From CAYLPU01 sp964385635 (GTDB lineage Bacteria; Chloroflexota; Anaerolineae; B4-G1), in NCBI GenBank assembly GCA_964385635.1, contig CAYLPU010000003.1:1-64000 (forward strand): 64,000 bases of DNA. The letters run 5' to 3'. Both the position numbers and the translations under genes were made by a program. The notes under the pieces were generated by a model that was not told the origin of the DNA, did no database searches, and was given only the letters and a program-made list of their open reading frames with translations. Positions 48,961 through 57,646 of this stretch are shown here, one piece after another (position 1 is the first letter of the stretch; every line of letters starts with the position of its first letter).

Positions 48961-49635
48961 TCAATACGTAATGTCCAACAGCCCTTCGGCAATGGTGCGC
49001 AGTCCACCAGCCGGCATGCGAGCCAGTTTCATCGCCACTTCCAGATATTTGATGTTGATGGGCTGAGTGACAAACTCCTGCACCTCTCTGGGAAGTTCGC
49101 GGAAATGGTGCCATGCCTCCTTCAGCCGATGCCATTCTCCCACTGGCCCTTCCCGATCGTCGAGGAAGTACTCCAAAGGCAGGTGCAGATGGTGAGCCAG
49201 CGCATCCAGTTCTGCCAGCGGGATAGGTCGCTCTCCATACTCGTAGGCGGAGAGGCGGCTGGTCGAACAGCCCAATACCTTCGCTAACTCTTTCTGAGAG
49301 ATACCGGCCTCTAGCCGCGTCTGGCGCAGGAGCGCCCCCACAATGCGGTGACGCAGAGCCAGTACCTCCTGCAGCGGCGGTGGAACTTCCTTTGTTGCAA
49401 TCTCCGGATTCTGCTCCCAGAAACGTGCTATCGGAGTGTTGAGTACATAGGCCAGCACCTCCAACTCCGGCAGCGAGACAGGCTTGCGTCCATCCTCGTA
49501 TGCTGTGATGGTGCCTGTGGAAACCCCCAGTGCAGCCGCGCATTCCCGCTTGGTCTTCCTGGCTTGCTCTCGTGCGTCGCGTAGCAGCAGGCCGATGATG
49601 CGGTTCCGCAGGGCTAGTTTATCATCAACCATCAT
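48961..49635 (-). CDS. Double XRE-type helix-turn-helix regulator
   Basis: This 224-aa protein has two Cro/CI-type HTH domains in tandem: residues about 10-65 (REQARKTKRECAAALGVSTG followed by ITAYEDGRKPVSLPELEVLA) and about 95-150 (RLEAGISQKELAKVLGCSTS followed by RLSAYEYGERPIPLAELDAL). A ~70-residue C-terminal helical tail follows. Two HTHs in one chain suggest binding of paired sites as a monomer or a dimer on a long operator. Two ATGs (49635, 49632) stand behind AAGGAGGGG. It is divergent from nusA, with a shared 450-base upstream region. Confidence 0.8.
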   Translation of the reverse strand: MMVDDKLALRNRIIGLLLRDAREQARKTKRECAAALGVSTGTITAYEDGRKPVSLPELEVLAYVLNTPIARFWEQNPEIATKEVPPPLQEVLALRHRIVGALLRQTRLEAGISQKELAKVLGCSTSRLSAYEYGERPIPLAELDALAHHLHLPLEYFLDDREGPVGEWHRLKEAWHHFRELPREVQEFVTQPINIKYLEVAMKLARMPAGGLRTIAEGLLDITY

Positions 49636-49752
49636 CCCCTCCTTACCGTAGCGTCTGATCAGAAAAGGCCAGTCATTGTTCTCAGGCGTTAATTATAGCA
49701 CAACCAGGCAGGGCTACAAAACGCGGAAAAATTGATTCGCGGCAGAAATTAC

Positions 49753-49781
49753 TTGCGTGTTCAGGGCGTCTATGTTATAAT
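49753..49781 (+). promoter_or_regulatory. Promoter of the nusA operon
   Basis: TTGCGT (49753-49758) and TATAAT (49776-49781) are 17 bases apart. The implied start is near 49788, giving a ~300-base leader before nusA. Confidence 0.6.
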
Positions 49782-49787
49782 CTAATC

Positions 49788-50060
49788 AGTATATGTGGTG
49801 TGGTGGAGGAAGTGGGCAAGCCCCACTTTTCTTTGTGTACGGTCACTGAGGGCTTATCCGATAAGGTGCTCCCTGTCCTACGCTCGGGGCGGGCGTTCTC
49901 TAGGGACGAGAGTCGGGACGGGGTTTTTCGGATCGGTTCTGCGGAGTAGTGGCCCAGGTTGCTCCGCCGGGTCGCTGACCCGGCGGCTTCAACGAGACAA
50001 CGAGGGGAAATAATTGGCTATAATGCCCTTACCAGACCCGGCTTGTGATCGGAACGGGGG
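49788..50060 (+). ncRNA. Structured leader of the nusA operon with early terminator-like hairpin
   Basis: A perfect 7-bp hairpin (AAGTGGG CAAGC CCCACTT, 49810-49828) followed by TTCTTTG sits just after the promoter and looks like an attenuator. A 10-bp perfect hairpin (CCGCCGGGTC GCT GACCCGGCGG, 49964-49986) lies later, and a second TATAAT occurs at 50019-50024. No reading frame with a start signal is seen. This is the place where many genomes have rimP, which is absent here. Confidence 0.5.
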
Positions 50061-50090
50061 CCATAGATTCCCGTCAGCAGGAGATAGGCA

Positions 50091-52082
50091 ATGAAGTCGG
50101 AGTTCCTATTGGCATTCAACCAAATCTGTAGTGATCGCAGTCTACCCAGGGAAGTTGTACTCGAAGCCTTACAGATGGCCTTGGTGTCTGCCTACCGCCG
50201 TAACATCGGTGTCAACGCGGTCCAAAACGTCACCGCCAAGATTGATCTGGAGACCGGGCAATCGCATATCCTCGTCGAGAAGCGGGTAGTAGTAGGGGAA
50301 GCCAGCGATCCCGAACAGGAAATCGCTCTGGCGGATGCGCGTGCTATCCAGCCTGATGTCGAAGTGGAGGGTATGGTGCTGGTCGAAAGCACCCCCAAGG
50401 ACTTCGGTCGCATCGCAGCGCAGACCGCCAAGCAGGTCATCCTGCAACGTATCCGCGAAGCCGAGCGAGAAGTGCAGTACGACCATTATGTCCAGCAAGA
50501 AGGGGAGATTGTCCACGGCATAGTGCAGAGCATCAAGCCACAGGCCGTGACGTTAAACCTTGAAGGCACCGAGGCGATCTTGCCGCGTAGTCAGCAGGTG
50601 CCTGGTGAGCGTTACAATCTTCACCAGCGTCTGCGGACCTACGTGCTGGAAGTCCGCAAGACGGGTCGTGGCCCACAGATCACTGTCTCGCGCAGTCACA
50701 AGAACATGCTGCGCCGGCTGCTGGAATTGGAGGTGCCCGAGATTTTCAACGGTGCGGTTGAGATCAAGTCCATCGCCCGCGAGGCGGGTTCTCGCTCCAA
50801 AGTCGCCGTCTCTGCCCGCCAGCCCGGAGTAGATCCGGTGGGAGCCTGCGTTGGTATGCGCGGCGTTCGTATCCAGTCCATTGTAAACGAACTGGGCGGG
50901 GAGAAGATTGACATTATCGAGTGGAACATCAACACGAGTGCATTCATCGCTAAGGCGCTCAGCCCGGCTAAAGTGCTGAGCGTGCAACTGGAAGAGGACC
51001 CGGTCGGGGGGAAAACCGCCAACGTGGTCGTGCCCGACGATCAACTCTCGCTGGCAATCGGGCGGGCTGGGCAGAACGCGCGGCTGGCGGCGAAACTGAC
51101 TGGCTGGCGCATTGACATCCAGAGCGTCACCGAGGCGGCCACATGGTCGTTGCGACGGGTGAATGAAGACTCAAATGTCCTCCCCGCGCTGGGTCTGGTG
51201 GCGGAATCGCTTCCCACCGTCGCCATCATCCTGCGACGGCACGAACAGGAGAGACTGCCCTATAACAGTGAAGAATTGCTCACGATGCGGCAGGTGATCG
51301 AAGGGGTTCAGGGTTATTACGCTTCGATCCGCGACGCTGAACGAGCGCAGCGCATAGCAGAGGAGGCGGCCCGCCGTGCGGTTATAGAGGCCGCCGAAGC
51401 CGAGCACCGCGCGGTTATCGAAGTGGCTCTCGCCCGTATCCCACCCCAGGCCCACGAGATTCCGCTGACCGAGATAGGTCTCAGTGCACGTGTACTGGGT
51501 CACCTGGAGCGAGCCAGGTTGGCGACCGTCTGGGACGTGATGGAACGGCTGGCCGAGGGGGACGAGGGATTGCTGAGACTGGATGGCATCGGCCCCAAGA
51601 GTCTAGCCGAGGTTAAGAGGTGCATTGAAGCGTTGACTCTGCCAGAGGTCGAGGAGGGTGTTCCTGCAGAGGAGGCCGCTGTTGAAGCGGAGGTGGAGCC
51701 AGAGGCAGAAGCGGCGTTGCCTGCTGAACCAGCTCCTGAAGCGCCGGTCGCAGTTGTAGAGGTAGTGGCCGCAGAAGAGGAGGCCATGCCGCCAGAGGTC
51801 GCTTTGGAAGCCAAGGTGGCGGAGGAGGCCATTGAGGAAGCACCGGCTGAGGAGCCCGCAGTTGAACCCGTGGTTGAAGAGATCTTGGCCGAGGTGAGGG
51901 TCTCAGAGCTGGCCTTCGAGGAAGAGGAAGTAGAAGATGAAACCCGACTCGAGGAGGAGCGCAAGCGGGACCGCCGCCGCCGCCGGGAGCTGGTCTACGA
52001 TGAGGAAGCAGGCATAGTCGTCGCTCGCCGCCGACGCAAGAGGGACGACGACCTCGGCAAGTGGAACGATATCTTGGAGTAG
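50091..52082 (+). CDS. nusA: Transcription termination/antitermination factor NusA
   Basis: This 663-aa NusA has the usual order: an N-terminal RNA-polymerase-binding domain (1-125), S1 (about 135-200), and KH1 and KH2 (about 225-350, VGACVGMRGVRIQSIVNELGGEKIDIIEW; PDDQLSLAIGRAGQNARLAAKLTGW). These are followed by a helical region and a helix-hairpin-helix (about 455-515, LSARVLGHLERARLATVWDV). A long low-complexity acidic tail of alternating Glu/Ala/Val/Pro (about 520-635) and a final basic patch (KRDRRRRRELV) are additions compared with most NusA proteins. Confidence 0.92.
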   Translation: MKSEFLLAFNQICSDRSLPREVVLEALQMALVSAYRRNIGVNAVQNVTAKIDLETGQSHILVEKRVVVGEASDPEQEIALADARAIQPDVEVEGMVLVESTPKDFGRIAAQTAKQVILQRIREAEREVQYDHYVQQEGEIVHGIVQSIKPQAVTLNLEGTEAILPRSQQVPGERYNLHQRLRTYVLEVRKTGRGPQITVSRSHKNMLRRLLELEVPEIFNGAVEIKSIAREAGSRSKVAVSARQPGVDPVGACVGMRGVRIQSIVNELGGEKIDIIEWNINTSAFIAKALSPAKVLSVQLEEDPVGGKTANVVVPDDQLSLAIGRAGQNARLAAKLTGWRIDIQSVTEAATWSLRRVNEDSNVLPALGLVAESLPTVAIILRRHEQERLPYNSEELLTMRQVIEGVQGYYASIRDAERAQRIAEEAARRAVIEAAEAEHRAVIEVALARIPPQAHEIPLTEIGLSARVLGHLERARLATVWDVMERLAEGDEGLLRLDGIGPKSLAEVKRCIEALTLPEVEEGVPAEEAAVEAEVEPEAEAALPAEPAPEAPVAVVEVVAAEEEAMPPEVALEAKVAEEAIEEAPAEEPAVEPVVEEILAEVRVSELAFEEEEVEDETRLEEERKRDRRRRRELVYDEEAGIVVARRRRKRDDDLGKWNDILE

Positions 52083-52089
52083 TGGCGGC

Positions 52090-52389
52090 ATGAGCGAGAA
52101 ATCTCAGCGGCGTAAGCACATTCCACAGCGCACGTGTATTGCCTGCCGCACGGTGCGACCCAAGCGGGAGTTGGTGCGCATTGTGCGCACGCCCGAGGGC
52201 GTAGTGGCAGTGGATGAGACGGGCAAGCACAACGGACGAGGAGCCTACCTTTGTCGTCAACGAAACTGTTGGGAGACAGCACTGGCACGGCGGCAGTTGG
52301 AGCGGGCCCTAAAAGTGACGCTGACGGCTGAGGCCGAAGCCCGGTTGCGAAGGTACGCGGAAACCCTAGGGGTTCCAGAAAACCCTTAG
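52090..52389 (+). CDS. ylxR: YlxR/DUF448 RNA-binding protein
   Basis: This 99-aa protein has the family motifs RTCIACRTVRPKRELVRIVR and GRGAYLCRQRNCWETAL. YlxR is a small nucleic-acid-binding protein that regularly sits between nusA and infB, as here. Its role in RNase P or transcription modulation is reported for some species. ATG 52090 lies seven bases after the nusA stop. Confidence 0.88.
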   Translation: MSEKSQRRKHIPQRTCIACRTVRPKRELVRIVRTPEGVVAVDETGKHNGRGAYLCRQRNCWETALARRQLERALKVTLTAEAEARLRRYAETLGVPENP

Positions 52390-52435
52390 GGTTTAGAGCG
52401 ACACAGGAGGGTGGAAGCGAAGGGAGAGGGTAGAG

Positions 52436-54241
52436 ATGAGTGAGCAAGTAGAGGCACAGGAAAAGCGCCAGGTCGAGATACCGGACCTCCTGACAGTGCG
52501 CCAATTGGCCGCGTTGATGGACATCAGTCCCATCGTCGTGATTAAAGAGCTGATGAACGCTGGCGTTATGGCGAACATCAACCAGCAGATAGACTACGAG
52601 ACAGCCGCTATCGTAGCGCAGGAGTTGGAGTTCGAACCCAGGGAGGAATCGCCGGCTGTACGCGAGGAGGTCATTGAAGAGGGAGTGACGTTGCTGTGGG
52701 AACGCCTTTACGCTGGCGAAGACCCAGAGAAACTCAAGCCTCGGCCGCCAGTTGTCACTGTCCTGGGCCACGTGGATCACGGTAAAACCTCACTACTGGA
52801 CGCTATCCGCCACACCGACGTGGTGGCCAGTGAAGCAGGAGGTATCACGCAGCACATTGGGGCTTATCAGGTCGAACACAATAAGCACGTTATCACCTTC
52901 CTCGACACCCCAGGCCACGAGGCCTTCACCGCGATGCGCGCTCGGGGAGCCCACACCACTGACATCGTCGTGTTGGTCGTGGCCGCCGACGACGGCGTGA
53001 TGCCCCAGACCATCGAAGCCATCAACCACACTCGGGTTGCCCGCGTTCCTATCATCGTTGCCCTCAATAAAATGGATAAACCCACCGCCCAACCCAACAG
53101 GGCAAAGCAACAGTTGGCCGACATGGGGCTGACCCCCGATGATTGGGGGGGAAACGTGTTGTGCGTCCTCGTCTCGGCGAAGAAGAAAACTGGCCTGGAT
53201 GACCTGCTGGAGGCGATCCTGCTTGTCGCGGATTCCGTAGAGATCAAGGCGAACCCCGATCGTCGTGCAGTTGGGACAGTACTGGAAGGACGGCTGGACC
53301 GCACCCGTGGTGCGACTGCCACTGTGCTGGTGCAGAACGGCACGTTGCGCGTGGGCAACACCATGGTGCTCGGCCTGATTCATGGCCGCGTGCGCAAGAT
53401 GCTTGATGAGACCGGGTGTCCTGTTCAGGAAGCACTGCCCTCGACGCCGGTGATAGTCATGGGCCTTTCCGGTGTGCCCGAGGCAGGGGAGATGTTTAAG
53501 GTTGTGCCTGACGAACGCACCGCGCGGGCCATCGTCACCAAGCGCAAGGAGGAACTGGCCGCCAAGGCCGTCGCCCCGGTCATGACCTTCACCCTCGACG
53601 ACTTCTCCAGCCGCATCCAGGCTGGGCAGGCGAAGGAACTCAACCTGATCGTCAAGACCGACGTTCAAGGTTCTATCGAGCCCATTGTCAATTCACTGAA
53701 GCAGCTGGGCGGTGAGGGTCTGAATGTCAACATCATACACGCCGCCGCGGGCAACATCAGCGAATCGGACATCAGTCTGGCTATCGCCTCCCGCGCCATC
53801 GTCGTTGGCTTCCGTGTGTACCCCGATCCAGCCGCCCGTCGCTTGGCGGAAAGCAAGGGCGTGGACATCCGTTCCTATGATATCATCTACAAATTGGTGG
53901 ATGAGGTGGACAAGGCACTCAAAGGGCTGCTGGAGCCAACTTATACGGATGTGGTGATCGGCACCGCCAAGGTACAGGCCACCTTCAAGGTCCCCAAGGT
54001 TGGCGGAGTAGCCGGGTGTTACATCCGCCAGGGGGAGGCGCGGCGCAACGCCCGTGCGCGGGTCTTCCGGGGCAAGGAGCAACTGTACGATGGCCATGTC
54101 AGTTCGCTCAAACGGTTCGATAAGGACGTGCGCGAGGTACGAACGGACTTCGAATGTGGTGTGGGTTTAGAGGACTTCCACGACTTCGTCGTCGGTGATG
54201 TGATCCAGTTCTATGTGAAAGAGCGGCAAGAGGCTGTGTAA
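52436..54241 (+). CDS. infB: Translation initiation factor IF-2 (short form)
   Basis: This 601-aa GTPase has an N-terminal IF2N domain (IPDLLTVRQLAALMDISPIVVIKELMNAG, residues 15-43) and G1 GHVDHGKTS (111-119). DTPGH and NKMD follow, then domains II, III and IV. It lacks the long charged N-terminal extension of enterobacterial IF-2, which is usual for this phylum. It places initiator tRNA on the 30S subunit. Confidence 0.93.
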   Translation: MSEQVEAQEKRQVEIPDLLTVRQLAALMDISPIVVIKELMNAGVMANINQQIDYETAAIVAQELEFEPREESPAVREEVIEEGVTLLWERLYAGEDPEKLKPRPPVVTVLGHVDHGKTSLLDAIRHTDVVASEAGGITQHIGAYQVEHNKHVITFLDTPGHEAFTAMRARGAHTTDIVVLVVAADDGVMPQTIEAINHTRVARVPIIVALNKMDKPTAQPNRAKQQLADMGLTPDDWGGNVLCVLVSAKKKTGLDDLLEAILLVADSVEIKANPDRRAVGTVLEGRLDRTRGATATVLVQNGTLRVGNTMVLGLIHGRVRKMLDETGCPVQEALPSTPVIVMGLSGVPEAGEMFKVVPDERTARAIVTKRKEELAAKAVAPVMTFTLDDFSSRIQAGQAKELNLIVKTDVQGSIEPIVNSLKQLGGEGLNVNIIHAAAGNISESDISLAIASRAIVVGFRVYPDPAARRLAESKGVDIRSYDIIYKLVDEVDKALKGLLEPTYTDVVIGTAKVQATFKVPKVGGVAGCYIRQGEARRNARARVFRGKEQLYDGHVSSLKRFDKDVREVRTDFECGVGLEDFHDFVVGDVIQFYVKERQEAV

Positions 54242-54271
54242 CGAATCCCGAGTAACGAATCGCGAACCCCA
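54241..54271 (+). repeat. Short-period repeat between infB and rbfA
   Basis: ACGAATCCCGAGTAACGAAT and CGCGAACCCC words fill the 30-base gap and match the ACGAATCT theme at 17361. Confidence 0.4.
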
Positions 54272-54649
54272 ATGGGCAGAAAATATCAACGCCGGGTTTC
54301 TGACCTGATACGCACTCACTTGACAGACCTGCTGGAGCGGAAAGTCCACGATCCGCGCCTGGAGATGGTCACCGTCACCGACGTGGTGGTGACGCCCGAT
54401 GCGCTGCGCGCCGATGTGCATTTCAGCGTGCTGGGTGGGACAGAGGCGCAAGCGGAGGCGCAGGCTGGGCTGGAGGGTGCGGCTGGCTGGCTGCGGCGCG
54501 AACTGGGCCGTCGGTTGCGGCTGCGCAACACACCGGAACTGGTTTTCCACTACGACGCCTCGCTGGAGCGCGGTGAACACATCGCTAGCATCCTCGATGA
54601 ATTGAGACTCAGTGACGACAAAGACGAACACTACTCTGAAACAGGCTAG
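54272..54649 (+). CDS. rbfA: Ribosome-binding factor A
   Basis: This 125-aa KH-type protein contains RRVSDLIRTHLTDLLERKVHDPRLEMVTVTDV (in parts) and the end TPELVFHYDASLERGEHIASILDEL, both diagnostic. It helps mature the 16S rRNA 5' end. Its last 38 bases overlap the following gene's start, so translation of the two is probably coupled. Confidence 0.9.
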   Translation: MGRKYQRRVSDLIRTHLTDLLERKVHDPRLEMVTVTDVVVTPDALRADVHFSVLGGTEAQAEAQAGLEGAAGWLRRELGRRLRLRNTPELVFHYDASLERGEHIASILDELRLSDDKDEHYSETG

Positions 54650-55586
54650 CCGACTTATCCAGTCGGCGCACCATCCCCTGCTTATATGTCACGTCGCCCC
54701 TGATGGCGATGCCGTCGGTAGCCTGACGGGCCTGGGCCGGGCTTTACGTAAGATGGGCCTGGAGCCGATTATGGCCTGCTCAGACCCCATCCCTGCTCGG
54801 TTCAACTACATCCCTGGCGTCGAGGCTGTAGTGGGGTCTGTGAACAGTTCCTTTGATCTGGTCATCTCTCTTGACTGCTCCGACCTGGAGAGACTCGGCG
54901 ACTTTCCACAGATGCCAGCGTTCGGGAGCGCACCGCTGCTAAACATCGATCACCACCTGACCAACCTGAATTTCGGCACTGTCAACCTGGTGGATCACCA
55001 GGCCTCGTCCACTGCCGAAATCGTGTTGCGGCTGTTGGAGTACATGGCTGTGCCGCTCGACGCCAAGCTGGCCACTTGCCTGTTGATCGGCATCGTTGCT
55101 GATACACGCGGCTTCCGCACGAACAATGTCACCATCCAGATAATGGAGGCCGCGCTGCGGTTGATGATGGCCGGGGCCTTGCTTCCCTATGTCACACAGC
55201 ACAGTCTTGACCGCCGTTCGACTACTTCGATCCTCCTGTGGAGAGCAGCGATGGCTCTGTTGCAGATCGAAGACCGCGTGATCTGGACCAGTATCCCGCT
55301 GGTGATGCGCCGCGCGGTGGGCCACACGGGCAACGGTGACGCTGGATTGGTCAGTTTCCTCGTCGGCACCAACGACGCTGACATTGCCGTCGTCTTCACC
55401 GAGCGCGAAAACGGTCGCATCGAGGTCGGGTTACGCGCTATGCCTGGCTTCGACGTCGCCCAGGTGGCGCTTCAACTCGGCGGCGGCGGTCACGCCCTCG
55501 CCGCTGGATGTACCCTTCCCGGACCACTGGAGGAGGCCCAGACCCGGGTGCTGACCGTGCTCCAGAATGTAGTGCGCAATGCATGA
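54612..55586 (+). CDS. nrnA: DHH/DHHA1 phosphoesterase (NrnA-like)
   Basis: This 324-aa protein starts at GTG 54612 inside rbfA. The metal-binding motifs HVAPDGDAVGS (residues 26-36), a Ser-Leu-Asp-Cys-Ser motif (ISLDCSD) and IDHHLTN follow the DHH pattern. The C-terminal DHHA1 domain ends with QLGGGGHALAAGC. NrnA homologues degrade short RNAs and pAp or cyclic-dinucleotide breakdown products. The position between rbfA and truB is conserved in many bacteria. Confidence 0.88.
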   Translation: MTTKTNTTLKQASRLIQSAHHPLLICHVAPDGDAVGSLTGLGRALRKMGLEPIMACSDPIPARFNYIPGVEAVVGSVNSSFDLVISLDCSDLERLGDFPQMPAFGSAPLLNIDHHLTNLNFGTVNLVDHQASSTAEIVLRLLEYMAVPLDAKLATCLLIGIVADTRGFRTNNVTIQIMEAALRLMMAGALLPYVTQHSLDRRSTTSILLWRAAMALLQIEDRVIWTSIPLVMRRAVGHTGNGDAGLVSFLVGTNDADIAVVFTERENGRIEVGLRAMPGFDVAQVALQLGGGGHALAAGCTLPGPLEEAQTRVLTVLQNVVRNA

Positions 55587-55632
55587 TCATGCCCCACGTT
55601 TCACGCTTCCCAGGCGTGCTCAGTAACGCACT
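55587..55632 (+). repeat. Short-period repeat fragment (CACGTTTCACGCTTC)
   Basis: CCCACGTTTCACGCTTCCCA in the gap before truB matches the words at 31338 and 62440. Confidence 0.4.
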
Positions 55633-56622
55633 ATGACCGACGGGTTCCTCAACCTCAACAAACCACGAGGACTAACCTCTCACGACGTCGTGGACCGTGT
55701 CCGCAGGCTGACCGGTGTCCGCCGTGTGGGTCACGCTGGCACGCTTGATCCGCTGGCGACGGGCGTGTTACTCGTCTGTGTCGGGCGGGCCACCCGCGTA
55801 TCCGAGTACCTGATGACCGGGCAGAAGGTTTACCACGCCCGCTTGCGGCTAGGTGTCGCCACCGATACCTACGATGCTGAGGGACAGGTGGTGGCGGAAG
55901 CAGAGGTCGAGGTGAGTCGCGCCCAGGTCGAGGCAGCACTGGCGCAGTTCCGGGGCAGGATCACCCAGGTGCCGCCGGTGTACTCGGCGCTCAAGCACAA
56001 GGGCACGCCGCTTCACCGGCTGGCCCGCCGAGGCGTCGATGTGGAACGGATTTCTTTTCTCAAGGCACGCCAGGTGGATGTCTTTCGGCTGGAATTGACC
56101 GGCTGGGGGCCGCCGGAGTGCACGTTGGAGGTGACCTGCTCGCCGGGGACCTACGTACGCGCGCTGGCCCACGACCTGGGGCAAGCCCTCGGTTGCGGGG
56201 GCCACCTCACCGGACTGACTCGCCTGGCAAGTGGTGACTTCCGGCTGGATGCCGCCATCACGTTGGAGGAATTCGCCCAGGCGTCCGCTGAGGGCCGTTG
56301 GCCCGACCTGCTGTACCCGATAGACGCGGCGCTGACCCGCTTCCCGGCGCTGTATCTGGATACGGAGGCGGCGCGGCGGCTCTGCGCAGGACAGGCAGTG
56401 GAGGTGGGGGAGACTTCGCCGAGCCCAGTCGAGGCGTGTGGAGGTGTGCGGGTGGAGGTGGACGAGAGGAATGAGGCTGCTGGCCTGGTCCGCGCCTACG
56501 GGCCTGACAGGACCTTCCTGGCTCTCGTGGCTTATGACCCGGCGACTCGCCGCTGGCGGCCTCGCAAGGTGTTCCACACGTGGCGTCCTGAGCCTGTCGA
56601 AGGGCCGGAGGGTTTCTTCTGA
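55633..56622 (+). CDS. truB: tRNA pseudouridine(55) synthase TruB
   Basis: This 329-aa protein has the catalytic Asp in GHAGTLDPLATGVLLVC (residues about 34-50, Asp40) and RFRG-type conserved HKGTPLHRLARRG. SPGTYVRALAHDLG identifies the second TruB motif, and a C-terminal PUA-like domain follows. The last ~15 residues (WRPEPVEGPEGFF) derive from a dispersed repeat word (CCTGAGCCTGTCGAAGG, 56587-56603) that has replaced the natural end. Confidence 0.9.
   Translation: MTDGFLNLNKPRGLTSHDVVDRVRRLTGVRRVGHAGTLDPLATGVLLVCVGRATRVSEYLMTGQKVYHARLRLGVATDTYDAEGQVVAEAEVEVSRAQVEAALAQFRGRITQVPPVYSALKHKGTPLHRLARRGVDVERISFLKARQVDVFRLELTGWGPPECTLEVTCSPGTYVRALAHDLGQALGCGGHLTGLTRLASGDFRLDAAITLEEFAQASAEGRWPDLLYPIDAALTRFPALYLDTEAARRLCAGQAVEVGETSPSPVEACGGVRVEVDERNEAAGLVRAYGPDRTFLALVAYDPATRRWRPRKVFHTWRPEPVEGPEGFF
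56587..56603 (-). repeat. Dispersed short repeat within the truB 3' end
   Basis: The word is CCTTCGACAGGCTCAGG on the minus strand. It differs at one base from the copy at 5666 and is in the opposite orientation. It encodes EPVEG at the truB C-terminus. Confidence 0.55.
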
Positions 56623-56624
56623 AC

Positions 56625-57608
56625 ATGGCAATGCGCGTCGTCCACGATGGCTCGACTGAGCTCACCGAAGTCCTGAAGCAGGCCCAACTATCCGCTCGCT
56701 CGCACCTGGCTATCGGCGTCTTCGATGGCGTTCACTGTGGCCACCAACAACTCATCACCGGCCTGGTGAAGGCGGCTCACTCGACGGGCAACGTCGCCGT
56801 CGTTCTCACCTTCGACCCCCACCCGGCGACCACGCTAGGCCACGAACCACTGCCTCTGCTGACGACGGTGGAGGAGCGCGCCAGGTTACTGGCCGCATTG
56901 GGGCTCGATATCATGGTCGTACTCCCCTTCACCCCGGCCACTGCCCGCATCCCGGCCACTGATTTCGTCGAGGCCCTGGTTCACCACCTCCGCCTGGCCG
57001 AACTGTGGAGCGGTCCAGACTTCGCACTCGGCCATCGGCGCGAGGGGGACATCCCGTTCTTGCTCCGCTTGGGGGCAGAGCGCGGGTTCGCTGTACACGT
57101 CGTCGATCCGCTGATGTGGGAGGGGGCCACGGTGAGCAGTGGCCGCGTGCGGGCTGCGCTGAAGGCAGGGGACATCCCCCAGGCAACGGGCTGTCTGGGC
57201 CGTCCCTACCGGCTGACGGGCGTCATCACCCCTCTCCAGCCCCCCCCTCCAGGGGAAATGGAGCAGGAGGGGCACAGCATCGGAGCGCCCACGGTCAATA
57301 TCTCCCCTCCGCCTGAGCGGTTGGTTCCCGCCTGTGGAGTCTATGCCTGCCTGGCACAAGCCGGACGATTGGGGACTCGCCCGGCGGTGGTAAATATCGG
57401 CATTCGATCCACACCTGGCGGATGTGCACCGGTCGTCGAAGCGCGCCTACTCGATTTCGAGGGCGACCTCTGCAACCAGGCACTGGCGCTCGATTTCATC
57501 GCTCGTCTGCAAGATGAACGGGCCTTTCCCACCCACGAAGCGTTGATAGCACAGGTCCGCGACGATGCCACTCAGGCGCGGACTATCTTCGTGAGGCGTG
57601 GGGCGTGA
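56625..57608 (+). CDS. ribF: Bifunctional riboflavin kinase/FAD synthetase
   Basis: This 327-aa protein has a nucleotidyltransferase domain with GVFDGVHCGHQQLI (residues about 27-40) and VSSGRVRAALKAGDI. The riboflavin kinase domain follows: LGRPYRLTGVI, IGAPTVNI (the usual PTAN is PTVN here), GVYACLA, and VEARLLDFEGDLCNQ with a Glu. It makes FMN and FAD. The kinase domain carries a short insert of proline and glutamate (PPPPGEMEQEGHS) between strand 1 and the PTVN motif, where others have G-x-G-R. Activity is likely but this loop is worth noting. Confidence 0.88.
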   Translation: MAMRVVHDGSTELTEVLKQAQLSARSHLAIGVFDGVHCGHQQLITGLVKAAHSTGNVAVVLTFDPHPATTLGHEPLPLLTTVEERARLLAALGLDIMVVLPFTPATARIPATDFVEALVHHLRLAELWSGPDFALGHRREGDIPFLLRLGAERGFAVHVVDPLMWEGATVSSGRVRAALKAGDIPQATGCLGRPYRLTGVITPLQPPPPGEMEQEGHSIGAPTVNISPPPERLVPACGVYACLAQAGRLGTRPAVVNIGIRSTPGGCAPVVEARLLDFEGDLCNQALALDFIARLQDERAFPTHEALIAQVRDDATQARTIFVRRGA

Positions 57609-57646
57609 AACGTGAAATGATCAGTGTGATCAGTGCCTTCAGTGTT
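57609..57646 (+). repeat. Short-period repeat between convergent genes
   Basis: The stretch runs GTGAAATGATCAGTGTGATC and CAGTGCCTTCAGTGTTTTAG. It occupies the gap between ribF and the reductase gene. No clear terminator is seen. Confidence 0.35.
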
